Notes: generated by a model not told the origin, from the sequence alone. DNA of 64,000 bases from Vibrio sp. 10N.261.45.E2 (GCF_002875705.1 NZ_MCZZ01000120.1:1-64000); one strand, 5' to 3'; counted from the first letter of the stretch, positions 8,700 to 18,864 are shown. Numbers and translations are program-made.

Positions 8700-9857
8700 A
8701 TGGAAAATTTGCTAATGAATAGTGCCGACAAACAATCAACAAAAAAGCCGCCATTAATCTGGCTCAATATTTTTATATTCTCTTTTAGTATGCTGCTTGC
8801 TGTTGTTGCGGCTCCCGTTTATGGCTACTTTTTTGGCTATGGTATGGAGCACTGGATATGGCTAGCAATCTGCTTTACGTTCTGTAACCTTTCAATCACA
8901 ACAGGTTATCACCGCTTATGGTCACATAAAGCGTTTGAAGCACATTCAAGCCTACGATTCCTGTTTGCATTAGGTGGCGCATTCGCCCTTCAGAACAGCG
9001 TGCTACACTGGTCTTCCGATCACCGAGTGCACCACAAGCATGTAGATAACAACGACAAAGATCCATACTCTGCAAAACGTGGGTTTTGGTACTCACACAT
9101 TGGCTGGATGATTCGTAATTACAGCACTTCAATGTATGAAAACTATGAAAACTGTCGTGATCTTAAAAAAGACAAGATTGTTATGTGGCAGCACAAACAT
9201 TATGTTCTGCTGGCATTACTGATGAACTTCGGTGTTCCTATCGCACTAGGTGTTATTTACGGTGACATACTTGGTATGTTATTAATCGTGGGCGCTGTTC
9301 GTTTGGTACTTAACCACCACACAACATTCTTCATTAACTCTCTTGCCCACATCTGGGGTAGCCAACCTTTTACCGACAAAAACACGGCCCGTGATAACGG
9401 TGTGTTAGCGGTTCTAACTTTTGGTGAAGGCTACCATAACTTCCACCACATCTTTGAGAACGACTACCGTAACGGCATCTACTGGTGGCAATACGATCCT
9501 ACAAAGTGGTTGATCAAGACTGCTTCTTTGATGGGACTGGCAAGTAAGCTTAAGAAAACCCCTCAAGCTCGTATTGAGAAAGCCGAAGCATCTATGCTAC
9601 TTAAGCGAACACAGCAAAAAATCATGCACCGTGCCGACAAGCAACAAATCGCAGACAAGCTTCAACAAGAATTCGATGCTTTAGTATCAAACATGAACGA
9701 ATACTACGAAGTGAAAAAGCAACTACTCGAGAACAAACGCGAAGACGTTGTGAAAAAGTACGAACACTCGGTACTTAAGGTTCGATACCAGCAAATCAAA
9801 ATGAATTTCGAACAGCAGAAGAAAAATTGGGCGATGACAGTGGAGCAATATGCTTAA
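8700..9857 (+). CDS. Acyl-CoA / fatty-acid delta-9 desaturase
   Basis: A 385-residue integral-membrane desaturase with the three histidine boxes of the SCD/DesC family: HRLWSH (near 71), HRVHHK (near 108) and HNFHH (near 250). These bind the di-iron centre that introduces a double bond into saturated acyl chains. Four membrane segments flank the boxes. The last 110 residues are a charged, helical coiled-coil-like tail, an addition to the catalytic core. The start may be 8700 or the ATG at 8715. Likely role is membrane-fluidity control, probably under lipid-responsive repression by the boxes upstream. Confidence 0.88.
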   Translation: MENLLMNSADKQSTKKPPLIWLNIFIFSFSMLLAVVAAPVYGYFFGYGMEHWIWLAICFTFCNLSITTGYHRLWSHKAFEAHSSLRFLFALGGAFALQNSVLHWSSDHRVHHKHVDNNDKDPYSAKRGFWYSHIGWMIRNYSTSMYENYENCRDLKKDKIVMWQHKHYVLLALLMNFGVPIALGVIYGDILGMLLIVGAVRLVLNHHTTFFINSLAHIWGSQPFTDKNTARDNGVLAVLTFGEGYHNFHHIFENDYRNGIYWWQYDPTKWLIKTASLMGLASKLKKTPQARIEKAEASMLLKRTQQKIMHRADKQQIADKLQQEFDALVSNMNEYYEVKKQLLENKREDVVKKYEHSVLKVRYQQIKMNFEQQKKNWAMTVEQYA

Positions 9858-9911
9858 AGTAAAACACTACGCTTAACTCCCCATTAACAACAACGTTTAA
9901 CCCTTAATCAG

Positions 9912-9942
9912 AAGCCCTCATATTACTATGAGGGCTTTTTTA
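9912..9942 (+). terminator. Terminator after desaturase
   Basis: AAGCCCTCATA pairs with TATGAGGGCTT around TTAC, followed by a T-run. It lies 55 bases after the desaturase stop. Confidence 0.85.
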
Positions 9943-10080
9943 ATGAGCGTAAGCTTTTGTGTTTTAAATATGAATTGTGGACACCAAGAACCATAGTAAT
10001 TGGATATAGCTAATCTTTAATCCTATTAGATAACTGTTTATATTACTTGAAGTTATCGAGTTAAAGCTAAGGAATTGAAA

Positions 10081-10371
10081 ATGAGCAAGCTGACTATTAT
10101 TGCAACAATCATCGCTAAACAAGACAAAATCGACCTTGTTAAATCTGAACTGATCAAGTTGATCGAAACTACTCGATTAGAAGATGGTTGTATCAATTAC
10201 GATTTACATCAGGATAACAGTAACCCTGCTCACTTCGTTTTTCATGAGAACTGGGAGTCTGAAGCTCATCTAGAGAAACACTTAGCGAGCCAACACATCG
10301 CCGAGTACATGGCTGCAACTGAAGATTGTATTGAAACCTTTGTGCTTAATAAAATGACGCACATTGCCTAA
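10081..10371 (+). CDS. Antibiotic-biosynthesis-monooxygenase (ABM) domain protein
   Basis: A 96-residue single-domain protein of the ABM/YgiN dimeric alpha-beta barrel group. Typical features are the N-terminal strand LTIIATIIAKQDK, the EDGCINYDLHQD segment, and FHENWESEAHLEKHLAS. I use the ATG at 10081, which has AAGGA at 10069-10073, not the TTG six bases earlier. YgiN relatives act on quinols or reactive aromatic compounds, but the substrate here is unknown. It is a single gene bounded by its own terminator. Confidence 0.8.
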   Translation: MSKLTIIATIIAKQDKIDLVKSELIKLIETTRLEDGCINYDLHQDNSNPAHFVFHENWESEAHLEKHLASQHIAEYMAATEDCIETFVLNKMTHIA

Positions 10372-10395
10372 CCAGTTACTCAGTACTTATTCAAT

Positions 10396-10430
10396 GAAAC
10401 CCTGCGCTTAATGCAGGGTTTCTCATTTTT
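10396..10430 (+). terminator. Terminator after ABM protein
   Basis: GAAACCCTGC pairs with GCAGGGTTTC across a 7-base loop, followed by CATTTTT. Confidence 0.8.
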
Positions 10431-10460
10431 AGAGTCTTACAACCGCTTATTCTAATTATG

Positions 10461-10486
10461 AAAAAACCCGCCAGAGCAGCGGGTAT
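10461..10486 (-). terminator. Terminator of the mng operon
   Basis: Read on the minus strand, ACCCGC and GCGGGT flank a 7-base loop and are followed by six T residues. It lies about 115 bases past the manA stop and probably ends the mngAB-glxK-manA transcript. Confidence 0.8.
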
Positions 10487-10600
10487 GGTCAATAAAAATG
10501 ACTATCAAAAATAGATAGGTAACAACCATCAATCCAATATTGAGAACCACTTTACAGCGGTACTCTGACATTTCTTTTGCTGATCGCTAGCACGGGGGCA

Positions 10601-11788
10601 CTAGTTAAAAGCACGAGCCAAAATGCCATTCCCTTGATATTGGTAAACACTTGAATTACTACTCACGAAGACCGACTCTCCGGGTTTAAGAGAAACTGTG
10701 CGTCTTTCTGAAGTTACGCTCGCCTCTCCTTCCACACAGAACAAGATCTCCGCGCTACGTAAATACTGTGACTTGCTTTCGTCGGTTGCAGACAAGATAT
10801 CAAAGCCAAAGTCGTCTACTGGAATCGGGTAGCTCATCTTACCCTCTTTTAATACAGGCTTAAGGCGAATATCTTCTGGCTTAATCGGTTCAAAAATCGT
10901 GTTATCGATAAGCTCTGGAACATCAATGTATTTAGGCGTTAAACCAGCACGTAATACGTTGTCTGAGTTTGCCATGATTTCTAAGCCTGTACCTTGAACA
11001 TAAGCATGTGGCGTTTCTGCGAATAGGAACATCGCTTCACCAGGTGCCAGTTCAACCGTGTTAAGCATCAATGGCGCAAACAAACCAATATCACCGGGAT
11101 AATGCTGTTTGAATTCGATGCTATATTGTAAAGCTTCACGTCCCATTACCGTTTTTGCTGGTCGCGCATGTGCAGCATAAAGCTCATTGAGCGCTGTCTC
11201 TTTACGTTCCCCCTCAAGCGACATGATTGCGCTAAAGAAAGACTTCAAAGAATCGCTATCAGCATTCGCTTTCAGTACATTGAGCTCGATTGTTAGCGAT
11301 GAGATATTTGCTTCTTCGAACAAAGCAACAATATCTCCGATTGGACGGAACCCATTCATCGCTTTATAAAAAGTTAGCGCGTAAACAAGTTCAGGCTTAT
11401 GGTTTGGATCTTTGTAATTTCGGTGCGCTGCATTCAGTGGAATTCCAAGTGCATTCTCTCGCTCAAAACCCATTTCAGACTTGCGCTTGTTCGGGTGAAC
11501 TTGAATCGATAAAGGCGTTTCTGCAGCCAATACCTTAAACAAAAATGGTAACTCACCAAAACGTGCCGCTGTGTAACCACCTAACACATCGATCTTATTT
11601 TCGTCGATCATGTGAGACAAGGGTTCGCCTGTTTCTCCGACTTTAGAACAACCATTGGGATGAGCACCCATCCAAATCTCAGCTTGAGGCTCTTGATTTG
11701 GGTTCACAATACCAAACAGTTGATTAATGGAGTCTTTACTTCCCCATGCGTAATTTTGAATAACATTGTCGAGTTTAAATAGAGACAT
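10601..11788 (-). CDS. manA: Mannose-6-phosphate isomerase, class I
   Basis: A 395-residue type I phosphomannose isomerase. It interconverts mannose-6-P and fructose-6-P in the cytoplasm. The zinc-site region QVHPNKRKSEMGFERE and the downstream FAETPHAYVQGTGLEIMANS signature are intact, and the N-terminus NVIQNYAWGSKDSI is typical. It follows the glycerate kinase by two bases, so the two are co-translated. As the last gene of the mannosylglycerate operon it handles the mannose-6-P that MngB releases. A second, housekeeping manA elsewhere in the genome is likely but cannot be seen. Confidence 0.93.
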   Translation of the reverse strand: MSLFKLDNVIQNYAWGSKDSINQLFGIVNPNQEPQAEIWMGAHPNGCSKVGETGEPLSHMIDENKIDVLGGYTAARFGELPFLFKVLAAETPLSIQVHPNKRKSEMGFERENALGIPLNAAHRNYKDPNHKPELVYALTFYKAMNGFRPIGDIVALFEEANISSLTIELNVLKANADSDSLKSFFSAIMSLEGERKETALNELYAAHARPAKTVMGREALQYSIEFKQHYPGDIGLFAPLMLNTVELAPGEAMFLFAETPHAYVQGTGLEIMANSDNVLRAGLTPKYIDVPELIDNTIFEPIKPEDIRLKPVLKEGKMSYPIPVDDFGFDILSATDESKSQYLRSAEILFCVEGEASVTSERRTVSLKPGESVFVSSNSSVYQYQGNGILARAFN

Positions 11789-11790
11789 AA

Positions 11791-12957
11791 CTACTTCTCA
11801 TTAAAGATCTGGCTGCCAAGCTTAAGCGTGGCTGCGATATTACGGGCACAACGAGTCAGGTTTTGATTCGCTTCTGATAAAACTTGATCTAAAGACTGAG
11901 GTGAACGCACGGTTCCAAAAACGCTAGACATTGATCCATACAGCTTTTCAACGTCTTTGCCCAAAGAGCCGGCGATTCCGATGATTGGAATGTTCAACTG
12001 CTGAGCTCGCTGAGCAATACCGAAAGGCGTTTTTCCTTGCAGAGTCTGGTTGTCCATCTGCCCTTCTCCGGTCATAACCAGTGAAGCTCCCTCAAGAACC
12101 TTATCTGCATCCAATGCGTCTAACACCATTTCAATGCCCGCTTTGATTTGAATATTGAACGCAAGACTTAACCCCAGTGGCGTGCCACCAGCAGCACCAA
12201 AGCCAGCAGTGTCACGATGACAAATACCCGTATGCGCTTTAGCGATATCAGCAAAATGCTCGATGGCAGTATCAAGTTGTTCAACTTGGGCTTGTGACGC
12301 GCCTTTCTGTGGCCCAAACACAGCGCTTGCACCGTTATCTCCACACAGTGGGTTATTCACATCGCAAGCAACCACAAACGTGACTTCTTTGCATCTAGGG
12401 TGAAGATCATCAAGATCGATGCTTGCTAACTTGCTTAATGCAGCGCCGCCACCAGATAGCTCGTTGCCTTGCTTATCTAGTAACTTGCCACCCAAAGCTT
12501 GGAAGATACCAGCACCTGCATCATTCGTTGCGCTACCGCCCAAACCAATGATGATTTGGTCAACGCCTTTATCTAGCGCATCTCTAATCAGCAGTCCTGT
12601 CCCGAAAGACGATGCCGTGAGAGGTGATCTTTCTTGCACTGTTAATCGATCTAAACCTGATGCTTGTGCAAACTCTATCAAGGCCGTATTTACAGGTTTG
12701 CTTTCAACTTGTTGTTCAAGTGAAGCCCAATAAGCCGTACATTCACGTCCGATTGCATCCGTTGTTTGCAACCGTTGCTTTTTACCATCGAGCGCCTCTA
12801 GCAAAACGTCTACCGTGCCTTCACCACCATCTGCTAGTGGCAAATGAACGTATTCGGCGTCAGGAAAAACCTGAGCAAACCCTGCTTCAACACTTTCACA
12901 AACTTGTTTTGCAGATAGAGATTCTTTAAATGAATCGGGAGCAATAACAATTTTCAT
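11791..12957 (-). CDS. glxK: Glycerate kinase (GlxK/GarK family)
   Basis: A 388-residue glycerate kinase of the bacterial type I family. The N-terminus KIVIAPDSFKESLSA, the LPLADGGEGTVD motif and the GLGGSATNDAGAG glycine-rich loop are diagnostic. It phosphorylates D-glycerate; type I enzymes usually give 2-phosphoglycerate. In this operon its substrate would be the glycerate freed when MngB splits phosphomannosyl-glycerate. It lies 46 bases after mngB and two before manA. The E. coli mng locus, as I recall it, lacks this gene, so its inclusion here makes the pathway self-contained. Confidence 0.92.
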   Translation of the reverse strand: MKIVIAPDSFKESLSAKQVCESVEAGFAQVFPDAEYVHLPLADGGEGTVDVLLEALDGKKQRLQTTDAIGRECTAYWASLEQQVESKPVNTALIEFAQASGLDRLTVQERSPLTASSFGTGLLIRDALDKGVDQIIIGLGGSATNDAGAGIFQALGGKLLDKQGNELSGGGAALSKLASIDLDDLHPRCKEVTFVVACDVNNPLCGDNGASAVFGPQKGASQAQVEQLDTAIEHFADIAKAHTGICHRDTAGFGAAGGTPLGLSLAFNIQIKAGIEMVLDALDADKVLEGASLVMTGEGQMDNQTLQGKTPFGIAQRAQQLNIPIIGIAGSLGKDVEKLYGSMSSVFGTVRSPQSLDQVLSEANQNLTRCARNIAATLKLGSQIFNEK

Positions 12958-13003
12958 CGTCGTTCACCTACTCCGCCCAATTGCTTGAGCGGAGTGCCTT
13001 GAA

Positions 13004-15658
13004 TTAGAATTTCACTTGGAATGTTTTCGCTTGGCAAGAAGCTAGTTCACCAAAGGTTTCTGTCGCTACATCACCTTCACGAACGCGCTCGTCCATACTC
13101 GTCTCTTTCCAGCTTGAAACCGCTTGAGTGAACGAGATTGAATCTGACACTGAACCCGTTTCTGCTGGGTTGTAGACACGCATGATCAGTGCATCTTCGT
13201 CTTCCGCTTTCTTAAGTACGCTTAACACCGCACCTGCTTGTTGCTTAGACAGAAGGCTGAAACTCATAGGAAGGTTCTGCTCACCTACGTTTAGCTTCAT
13301 CGCGTTGTAAGGGATCTTGTTGTAGCACTCGAACGGAGTGACATTGTCACGTGCTTGCGCCATGATGTTCGCGTCAATGTGATTACCAGAGAAACCGCAT
13401 AGCGTGAATTCACACACTAACTTGCCGCGCACTTGTGAATCTGGTGTCGGGATCTTGATACCTGACGGACGTCCCGGACGAAGCAATAACTCTTCTTTAC
13501 CCAATACACCAATACCGCGGAATAACGTTAGTGCGAACGTATCTCTATTCTCGTCGCCTTGAGAAGCAATCACTTCAAACTCACGCAGGCCATTCGACAT
13601 GATTGCCATGCCCGCTTTGCCGTTCTCTAACGCTGCAAAGTTCATTAACTGGTACACAGGAACTGGCGCTTCTTTCCATTGCTCTTCTTCCCAAACGGCC
13701 ATTGCAGGATCGTTGGTTGGTCGAGTAATGCAACCGAACTGATTATCAGCAACGACAGTTTCAGAAACGAATGGCGTTGGTACTAACACACGTACACGGT
13801 GGTCGTCGGCTTGGTTGTCTAGTTCCATGCGTACTTCAATGCGGCGAGACCCTTGTTTCAAGACCACTTGGCATTGCGCTTCTACGAAACCATTTTGACC
13901 CGTACGTTCTTCACGCTCAGCAAGGTTTGCTGGCACGTTCATACGGAAAGCGATGTTCGCTACCGATTGGAAGCCTTGGTGGTCAATAGATGTTTCTACC
14001 GGGAATTCGTCTGAGTACAGTAACCATTCTTGACGAGATGGGGAGTAGTCGTATTCATCACCATCATCAGAACCATCTTCTAAACGAAGTACTTGATCGA
14101 AGACTTGCTCTGTTTCTTTATCGAAAATAGTCAGAGTACCGTTGTCGTTTACATTGATTCGGTAGTATTCGTTCTCTAACAAGCTTTCTTCACATGAGAA
14201 CGCTTTTTGCTCTGCAACTTTTACTGCACCCTTCTCGTTACCTTGGATGTGTAACGTAGTGAAGCCCATTGCTGGTACAGTGCGTTTGATTTGAATATCA
14301 AACTCCATGAAAGGGTCGTAGTTACCGTAGTGGACGATTTGACGGTCGACTTTACCTGGGTCGATTTGGCGCTTGTCTTGGATGAAGTACTCAACTGGGT
14401 TTTCGTTTTCATCAAAGATAGAAAATTCTTGAGCACGGATAGTGATGGTTGTGTTCACCACTTCTTCACGCTCGTATGGAGAAAGGTTGAACATCGCTAG
14501 TTTGTCACAACCTTCGCGATCCGGCATGTGATCAACGATTTTACGCTTGTAGAAGTGGATTAGGTTTGTCGCCATGTCGTCTGCAAGGATGTAACGGTTT
14601 AAAATCTCAGCGTGTACTTTGTCTGAACAGCAGCAACCGATAGAGTCATGAGCGTGGTTCTTCATGCTCTCTTTCCACATTTTTTCAATCAAACCGTGGT
14701 GGTATTCAAAGCCTAATGTCCAAGCGATAGATGCGAGTGGCTCCAAGATATTTACAATCTTGTTCTCGATTTCTGCGTGGATCAGTTTGATGTCCATACG
14801 CGTAGAAGAGATCGTACGGTGAACACGCATGTATTTACCGTCGTTGAACTCGCCTTTGATTGTGTCAAGTTGATCGCGCGCCGCTTCTACTTTCTCAAAC
14901 ACTTCTTCATAACGGCTCATTGAGAATTCACGATCTGGGTAGATTTCGCGTAGCTTATCCATGACTTCAAAGATGTCTTTTTGAATCGGCATTTGATCGT
15001 GACCGTTCGGTAGCAAGATATCTTTGGTTACCGATGGTTTCTCTAGCACTGGGAAGTATTTATCTAAACGAGCACGCAGACCTTCTTCATCTTGAGGAAG
15101 GTATTTACCAATCGCGTAACCCAGCGGAAGTACTTGCGCCGTCACTTCACTGCCATCGTTTGATTGCCATAAGAATTCTGTTTTGTTGGTGCCATGACGC
15201 TCTGAGCAACCACGCCAGAACATTGCGCGTGTGATGTCGAAGCCGTTGTAGATCATTGGCAGCTGTGAGCTCATGCTGAATGAATCTGGTAGGTAACCAA
15301 TCTTCATTGCATCGCCAAATTTCATACAGTCACGAATGCCATACATCATGTTACGTACAATCGATTCGCCAGAAACTTGCATTGTGTCAGTTTGAGAGTA
15401 CCAAGGGCCAATAATTAGCTTGCCCGCTTCAACCAATGCTTTTACGCGTTCTGTATTTTCTGGTTTGATTGCAAAGTAGTCTTCTAGAACGGCTGTTTGA
15501 CCGTCTAGAACGTAGTATTTGTATTCTGGATCGCTCTCCAGACGGTTCATGATTTCTTCCATGTTGTTCACAAGAAGAATACGAGACTCTTCTGTTGTGA
15601 AATACCATTCACGATCCCAGTGCATGTGAGGAGTAATATGTACGCGTGATGTAGTCAT
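13004..15658 (-). CDS. mngB: Alpha-mannosidase MngB (GH38)
   Basis: An 884-residue glycoside hydrolase of family 38. The zinc-binding HMHWDREW motif is near the N-terminus and the nucleophile region [14 protein letters not shown] (Asp near residue 146) follows. In E. coli MngB splits 2-O-(6-phospho-mannosyl)-D-glycerate into mannose-6-P and glycerate. I use the ATG at 15658 because AGG lies nine bases upstream; a second ATG six bases earlier sits too close to it. It follows mngA by 237 bases on the same strand. No signal peptide, fitting a cytoplasmic enzyme. Confidence 0.93.
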   Translation of the reverse strand: MTTSRVHITPHMHWDREWYFTTEESRILLVNNMEEIMNRLESDPEYKYYVLDGQTAVLEDYFAIKPENTERVKALVEAGKLIIGPWYSQTDTMQVSGESIVRNMMYGIRDCMKFGDAMKIGYLPDSFSMSSQLPMIYNGFDITRAMFWRGCSERHGTNKTEFLWQSNDGSEVTAQVLPLGYAIGKYLPQDEEGLRARLDKYFPVLEKPSVTKDILLPNGHDQMPIQKDIFEVMDKLREIYPDREFSMSRYEEVFEKVEAARDQLDTIKGEFNDGKYMRVHRTISSTRMDIKLIHAEIENKIVNILEPLASIAWTLGFEYHHGLIEKMWKESMKNHAHDSIGCCCSDKVHAEILNRYILADDMATNLIHFYKRKIVDHMPDREGCDKLAMFNLSPYEREEVVNTTITIRAQEFSIFDENENPVEYFIQDKRQIDPGKVDRQIVHYGNYDPFMEFDIQIKRTVPAMGFTTLHIQGNEKGAVKVAEQKAFSCEESLLENEYYRINVNDNGTLTIFDKETEQVFDQVLRLEDGSDDGDEYDYSPSRQEWLLYSDEFPVETSIDHQGFQSVANIAFRMNVPANLAEREERTGQNGFVEAQCQVVLKQGSRRIEVRMELDNQADDHRVRVLVPTPFVSETVVADNQFGCITRPTNDPAMAVWEEEQWKEAPVPVYQLMNFAALENGKAGMAIMSNGLREFEVIASQGDENRDTFALTLFRGIGVLGKEELLLRPGRPSGIKIPTPDSQVRGKLVCEFTLCGFSGNHIDANIMAQARDNVTPFECYNKIPYNAMKLNVGEQNLPMSFSLLSKQQAGAVLSVLKKAEDEDALIMRVYNPAETGSVSDSISFTQAVSSWKETSMDERVREGDVATETFGELASCQAKTFQVKF

Positions 15659-15869
15659 AATCATTTACCTAAATGTGTCGCTTCGAGTCACTCTGAAAAT
15701 TGAACCCAAATACAACTAAATTAAACTTTTTCAAGGGGTTAAAATTGGCTGTCGCTAAATTTAGGGTGCAGAAAACCACGCCTAGAATCTGTGTGAATAA
15801 AACCATTAGGAGCACAGGTATTTAGGACAGCCAAGTTGTTCGTTATTTTTTATATTTTGATTTCGCAGT

Positions 15870-15886
15870 GAGTTAGGAGCTAACTC
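15870..15886 (-). other. Hairpin between mngA and mngB
   Basis: GAGTTAG-GAG-CTAACTC, a perfect 7-bp inverted repeat starting ten bases after the mngA stop. No T-run follows it on the minus strand. It could be an mRNA-stabilising or attenuating hairpin; that is inferred. Confidence 0.45.
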
Positions 15887-15895
15887 AAAATTTAG

Positions 15896-17830
15896 TTAGT
15901 TCTGTGTTGCAGTACTTGCTTCAAATTTACCCTTTTTTACAGCGTGACCACGCCACATTAGAAGAGTAATCGTTGAAATCGCTGTACCGACAATCGCAGC
16001 GCCGAACCAGATTGCAGCAGCAGAGAATGCACCCAAACCAGAATCGTGTAGCAAGAAGATTGAGAAGATACCCGCACCTGGAGTCGATAGACCAATACCT
16101 GCCGCACCAACCATTGCACCTGTTACCACAGAGCCTAGTAGGAATGAGCCGATTACGCGGATTGGATCTTCAATCGCCATTGGGATTGCACCTTCGGTAA
16201 TACCCGCTAGGCCAAGTAACCAAGTTGATTTACCCGTTTCAATCTCAAAGTCTTTGAATAAGCGAGGAGCGATCATGGTTGACGCCGTTACGGTGAACGC
16301 TGATACCATTTTCACAGATCCGAAGATTGCGTATGGGCCATAAACACCGTTGGCCATTGCACCTAAACAGAATGCGTAAGCGGCTTTATTTACCGGACCA
16401 CCCAAGTCGAATGATACAAACAAACCAAGAATCGCACCTAGAAGCAGAGCGTTAGTGCCTGACATACCGTTCAGCCAATCTGTCAAACCTTGGTTGAGGA
16501 ACGCGACAGGTTTACCGATAACAAACAGCATTAAGCTACCTGCCACCAAAGTACCAATCACAGGGTAAAGGTAGAAAGTAAGGAAGCCGTTAAATGCAGG
16601 ACCTAAGCGAACATGCTCTTTCACCCAGCGCATCACGTAACCCGCAATCAAACCACCAACGACACCACCAAGGAAACCAGAACCAATGATGTTCGCTGCA
16701 ATACCTGCGGCAAAACCCGGACCAAGTGCCGGTTTGTCGGCTAATGAGTAAGCTGTGTAAGCTGCTAGTACAGGCACCATTAATGTACCCAGTAGGCCGC
16801 CACCTAGTTTTCGATACATCCATAGCCAAGAATCTTTTGTTGCGTAGAGCTCTTGCAGGTCAAAAATTTGCGCGATAAGAACAGCAACCGCAAGAACAGT
16901 ACCACCAGCAACGATAAGAGGCACTGCGTAAGAAATACCTGAAAGCAGTGCTTGTTTAAGCTCTGTTTTCAGTGGCACTTTCTTAGGTTTGTCATCAGTA
17001 GCAACTTTACGCTCGGCACCGTTACCTTTTTTCGACTCTTCAATCGCTTCGTTTAAGATGCGCTCGCCGTGCTTAATCGGTTCGGCTACCGGAGTTTCTA
17101 CGCGAGGAATGCCGTTAAAACGCTCAGATTCTTTAATTGCTACTTCAGCAGCAAAAACACACGCCACTGCCTTGTTTAATTGATCAGCCGTTAAACGATC
17201 TTCAATACCGTTTGCGCCTTGTTTTTCAACATGCACGTTATAACCAAGCTTTTTACCCGCTTTTTCTAGATACTCTGCCGCCATATAAGTATGAGCAATA
17301 CCTGCAGGACACGCAGTTACACATACAATTGTTGGTGCATTTGTATCTAAATTGTCTTGTTTTTCTTCTTGCTGATTATCACCATCAAGAAGTGCAAAAA
17401 TCTCGTCAGCGGTTGTTGCTTTTAATACTGCTTCGCGAACGTCGTCATCGACTAATGTGGTGGTCAGTTCTGTCAGCAGATGCATGTGGGTTGAACCCGC
17501 TTCTGCATTTGGAATAGCAATAAGGAAGATAAGATTCACATCTTCGTCTTCATCTAAGCCTTTCCATTTCATATCTTCTTTCAATGTTGCTACGGCAAAA
17601 CCAGCTTCTTTGACCGCGTCAGTCTTGCCGTGCGGCACAGCTAGACCTTCACCAAGTGCCGTAGGGCCTTGCTCTTCACGAGCAAATACTGCATCAAGAT
17701 ATTCTTGCTTGTTATGCAGTTTGCCTTGCTGATCCAGTTGGTCAGCAAGTGCGTAAATCGCTTCTTCTCGACTGCTAAACGTAGTTTGCAGATTTACGAG
17801 CGACTTATTCGTTAGAGTAGTAAGTTTCAT
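15896..17830 (-). CDS. mngA: PTS 2-O-alpha-mannosyl-D-glycerate transporter, EIIABC
   Basis: A single-chain fructose-family PTS permease of about 644 residues. The order is EIIA (phospho-histidine in LAVPHGKTDAV, near 60), EIIB (cysteine in VTACPAGIAHTYMA, near 175) and EIIC with eight to ten membrane segments. This order and length match E. coli MngA (658 residues), which imports mannosylglycerate and phosphorylates it at the mannosyl C6. Context (mngB, mngR) supports this substrate over fructose. An in-frame ATG at 17869 would add 13 residues; 17830 fits the domain start better. Confidence 0.92.
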   Translation of the reverse strand: MKLTTLTNKSLVNLQTTFSSREEAIYALADQLDQQGKLHNKQEYLDAVFAREEQGPTALGEGLAVPHGKTDAVKEAGFAVATLKEDMKWKGLDEDEDVNLIFLIAIPNAEAGSTHMHLLTELTTTLVDDDVREAVLKATTADEIFALLDGDNQQEEKQDNLDTNAPTIVCVTACPAGIAHTYMAAEYLEKAGKKLGYNVHVEKQGANGIEDRLTADQLNKAVACVFAAEVAIKESERFNGIPRVETPVAEPIKHGERILNEAIEESKKGNGAERKVATDDKPKKVPLKTELKQALLSGISYAVPLIVAGGTVLAVAVLIAQIFDLQELYATKDSWLWMYRKLGGGLLGTLMVPVLAAYTAYSLADKPALGPGFAAGIAANIIGSGFLGGVVGGLIAGYVMRWVKEHVRLGPAFNGFLTFYLYPVIGTLVAGSLMLFVIGKPVAFLNQGLTDWLNGMSGTNALLLGAILGLFVSFDLGGPVNKAAYAFCLGAMANGVYGPYAIFGSVKMVSAFTVTASTMIAPRLFKDFEIETGKSTWLLGLAGITEGAIPMAIEDPIRVIGSFLLGSVVTGAMVGAAGIGLSTPGAGIFSIFLLHDSGLGAFSAAAIWFGAAIVGTAISTITLLMWRGHAVKKGKFEASTATQN

Positions 17831-17930
17831 AACCTTTGTCCCATAGTCACGGATTAGTACGACAGTCATCCCTGTCGACGAGAAGAATAATACAACTTCA
17901 AGACATTTAATCCGTGATCACGATCTCACC

Positions 17931-18027
17931 AATACACATTTGTATTTAATTTGTATTTAAATCGTATTGGTAAATCCTTCAAGAAAGCTTGTTATGTATC
18001 GTTTAATTTGTATTATATGTACTACAA
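17931..18027. promoter_or_regulatory. mngA-mngR control region with repeats
   Basis: The space between the divergent genes holds an inverted repeat AATACA-CATT-TGTATT (17931-17946), two perfect tandem 11-bp copies of TTTGTATTTAA (17939-17949 and 17950-17960), a degenerate third copy, and TTGTA/TACAA arms at 18008-18027. GntR/HutC regulators bind AT-rich inverted repeats of this kind, so these are candidate MngR operators. The assignment is inferred from position and symmetry. Confidence 0.5.
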
Positions 18028-18147
18028 GATGCCGATACGTTGCTCACACTAACCCTTTAAGCAAGGCTTATATAGAGCAAATCTACGTAATTAAGGTACA
18101 GGTTGTTAATCAAAGTCTAGTTGTCCTAGCGCACAAATGAGGCAAAA

Positions 18148-18864
18148 ATGGCAAGACTCCCTATGTATCGCCAAATCGCCGATGCAATAAGAGAAAAGAT
18201 AAGTTCTGGAGAATATAAAGTTGGAGAAGCTCTCCCAACAGAGGCGCAATTGCGTGAAGTATTCTCAGTAAGCCGTGTCACCGTAAGACAAGCACTCAAA
18301 CTCCTAATCGAAAACGATGAGCTTGAAAGCGTGCAAGGCAGCGGCACTTACGTCAAAGAGAACAAGATCAATTACGACATCTACAAACAGTCGAGCTTTC
18401 AAGAAAAGTGGGCGCATTTGGATGTCGTTACGCACAGTGATGTTCTGGCCTTTGAAATGAAGCCATGTTCTTTGGCTATGTCTGAACATTTAGATATTAA
18501 AGAAGGCGAATTGGTTTTCTACGTAAAGCGTGTCCGTTTTATAGATAACAATCCAATCACGGTTGAAGAGACTTGGCTGCCAGTTGCCCTATTCCCGGAT
18601 CTTACCTATCAGGTGATGCAGACATCAAAGTACGACTTTATTGAGAACACCAAAGGCATGGTGATTGATAGAAGTGAGCAAGAACTGGTGCCGATTCTTC
18701 CTCCTGAAGACGTGGCTAAACAGTTAGGTATTGACCCAGCTCAACCTATCATAGAGAAACGCACTCGCGGTTACCTATCCAATAACACGGTGTTTGAATA
18801 CAGCCGCAACTACTTCACATCTAACGATTACCGATTTACTTTGGTCGCAAGACGTCAAAGATAA
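18148..18864 (+). CDS. mngR: GntR/HutC-family regulator MngR
   Basis: A 238-residue regulator with an N-terminal winged helix (YRQIADAIREKISSGEY, then LREVFSVSRVTVRQALKLL) and a C-terminal UTRA ligand-binding domain (about residues 90-230), the HutC/FarR layout. E. coli MngR (formerly FarR) has the same layout and represses mngAB. It is divergent from mngA across a 317-base space with clear repeats. A ligand in the mannosylglycerate path or an acyl compound is expected by homology. Confidence 0.88.
   Translation: MARLPMYRQIADAIREKISSGEYKVGEALPTEAQLREVFSVSRVTVRQALKLLIENDELESVQGSGTYVKENKINYDIYKQSSFQEKWAHLDVVTHSDVLAFEMKPCSLAMSEHLDIKEGELVFYVKRVRFIDNNPITVEETWLPVALFPDLTYQVMQTSKYDFIENTKGMVIDRSEQELVPILPPEDVAKQLGIDPAQPIIEKRTRGYLSNNTVFEYSRNYFTSNDYRFTLVARRQR

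Noticed and set aside
17914-17929. CRP-like site (GTGA ... TCAC) near the mngA promoter
   Set aside because: The half-sites are eight bases apart rather than six, so it does not fit CRP.
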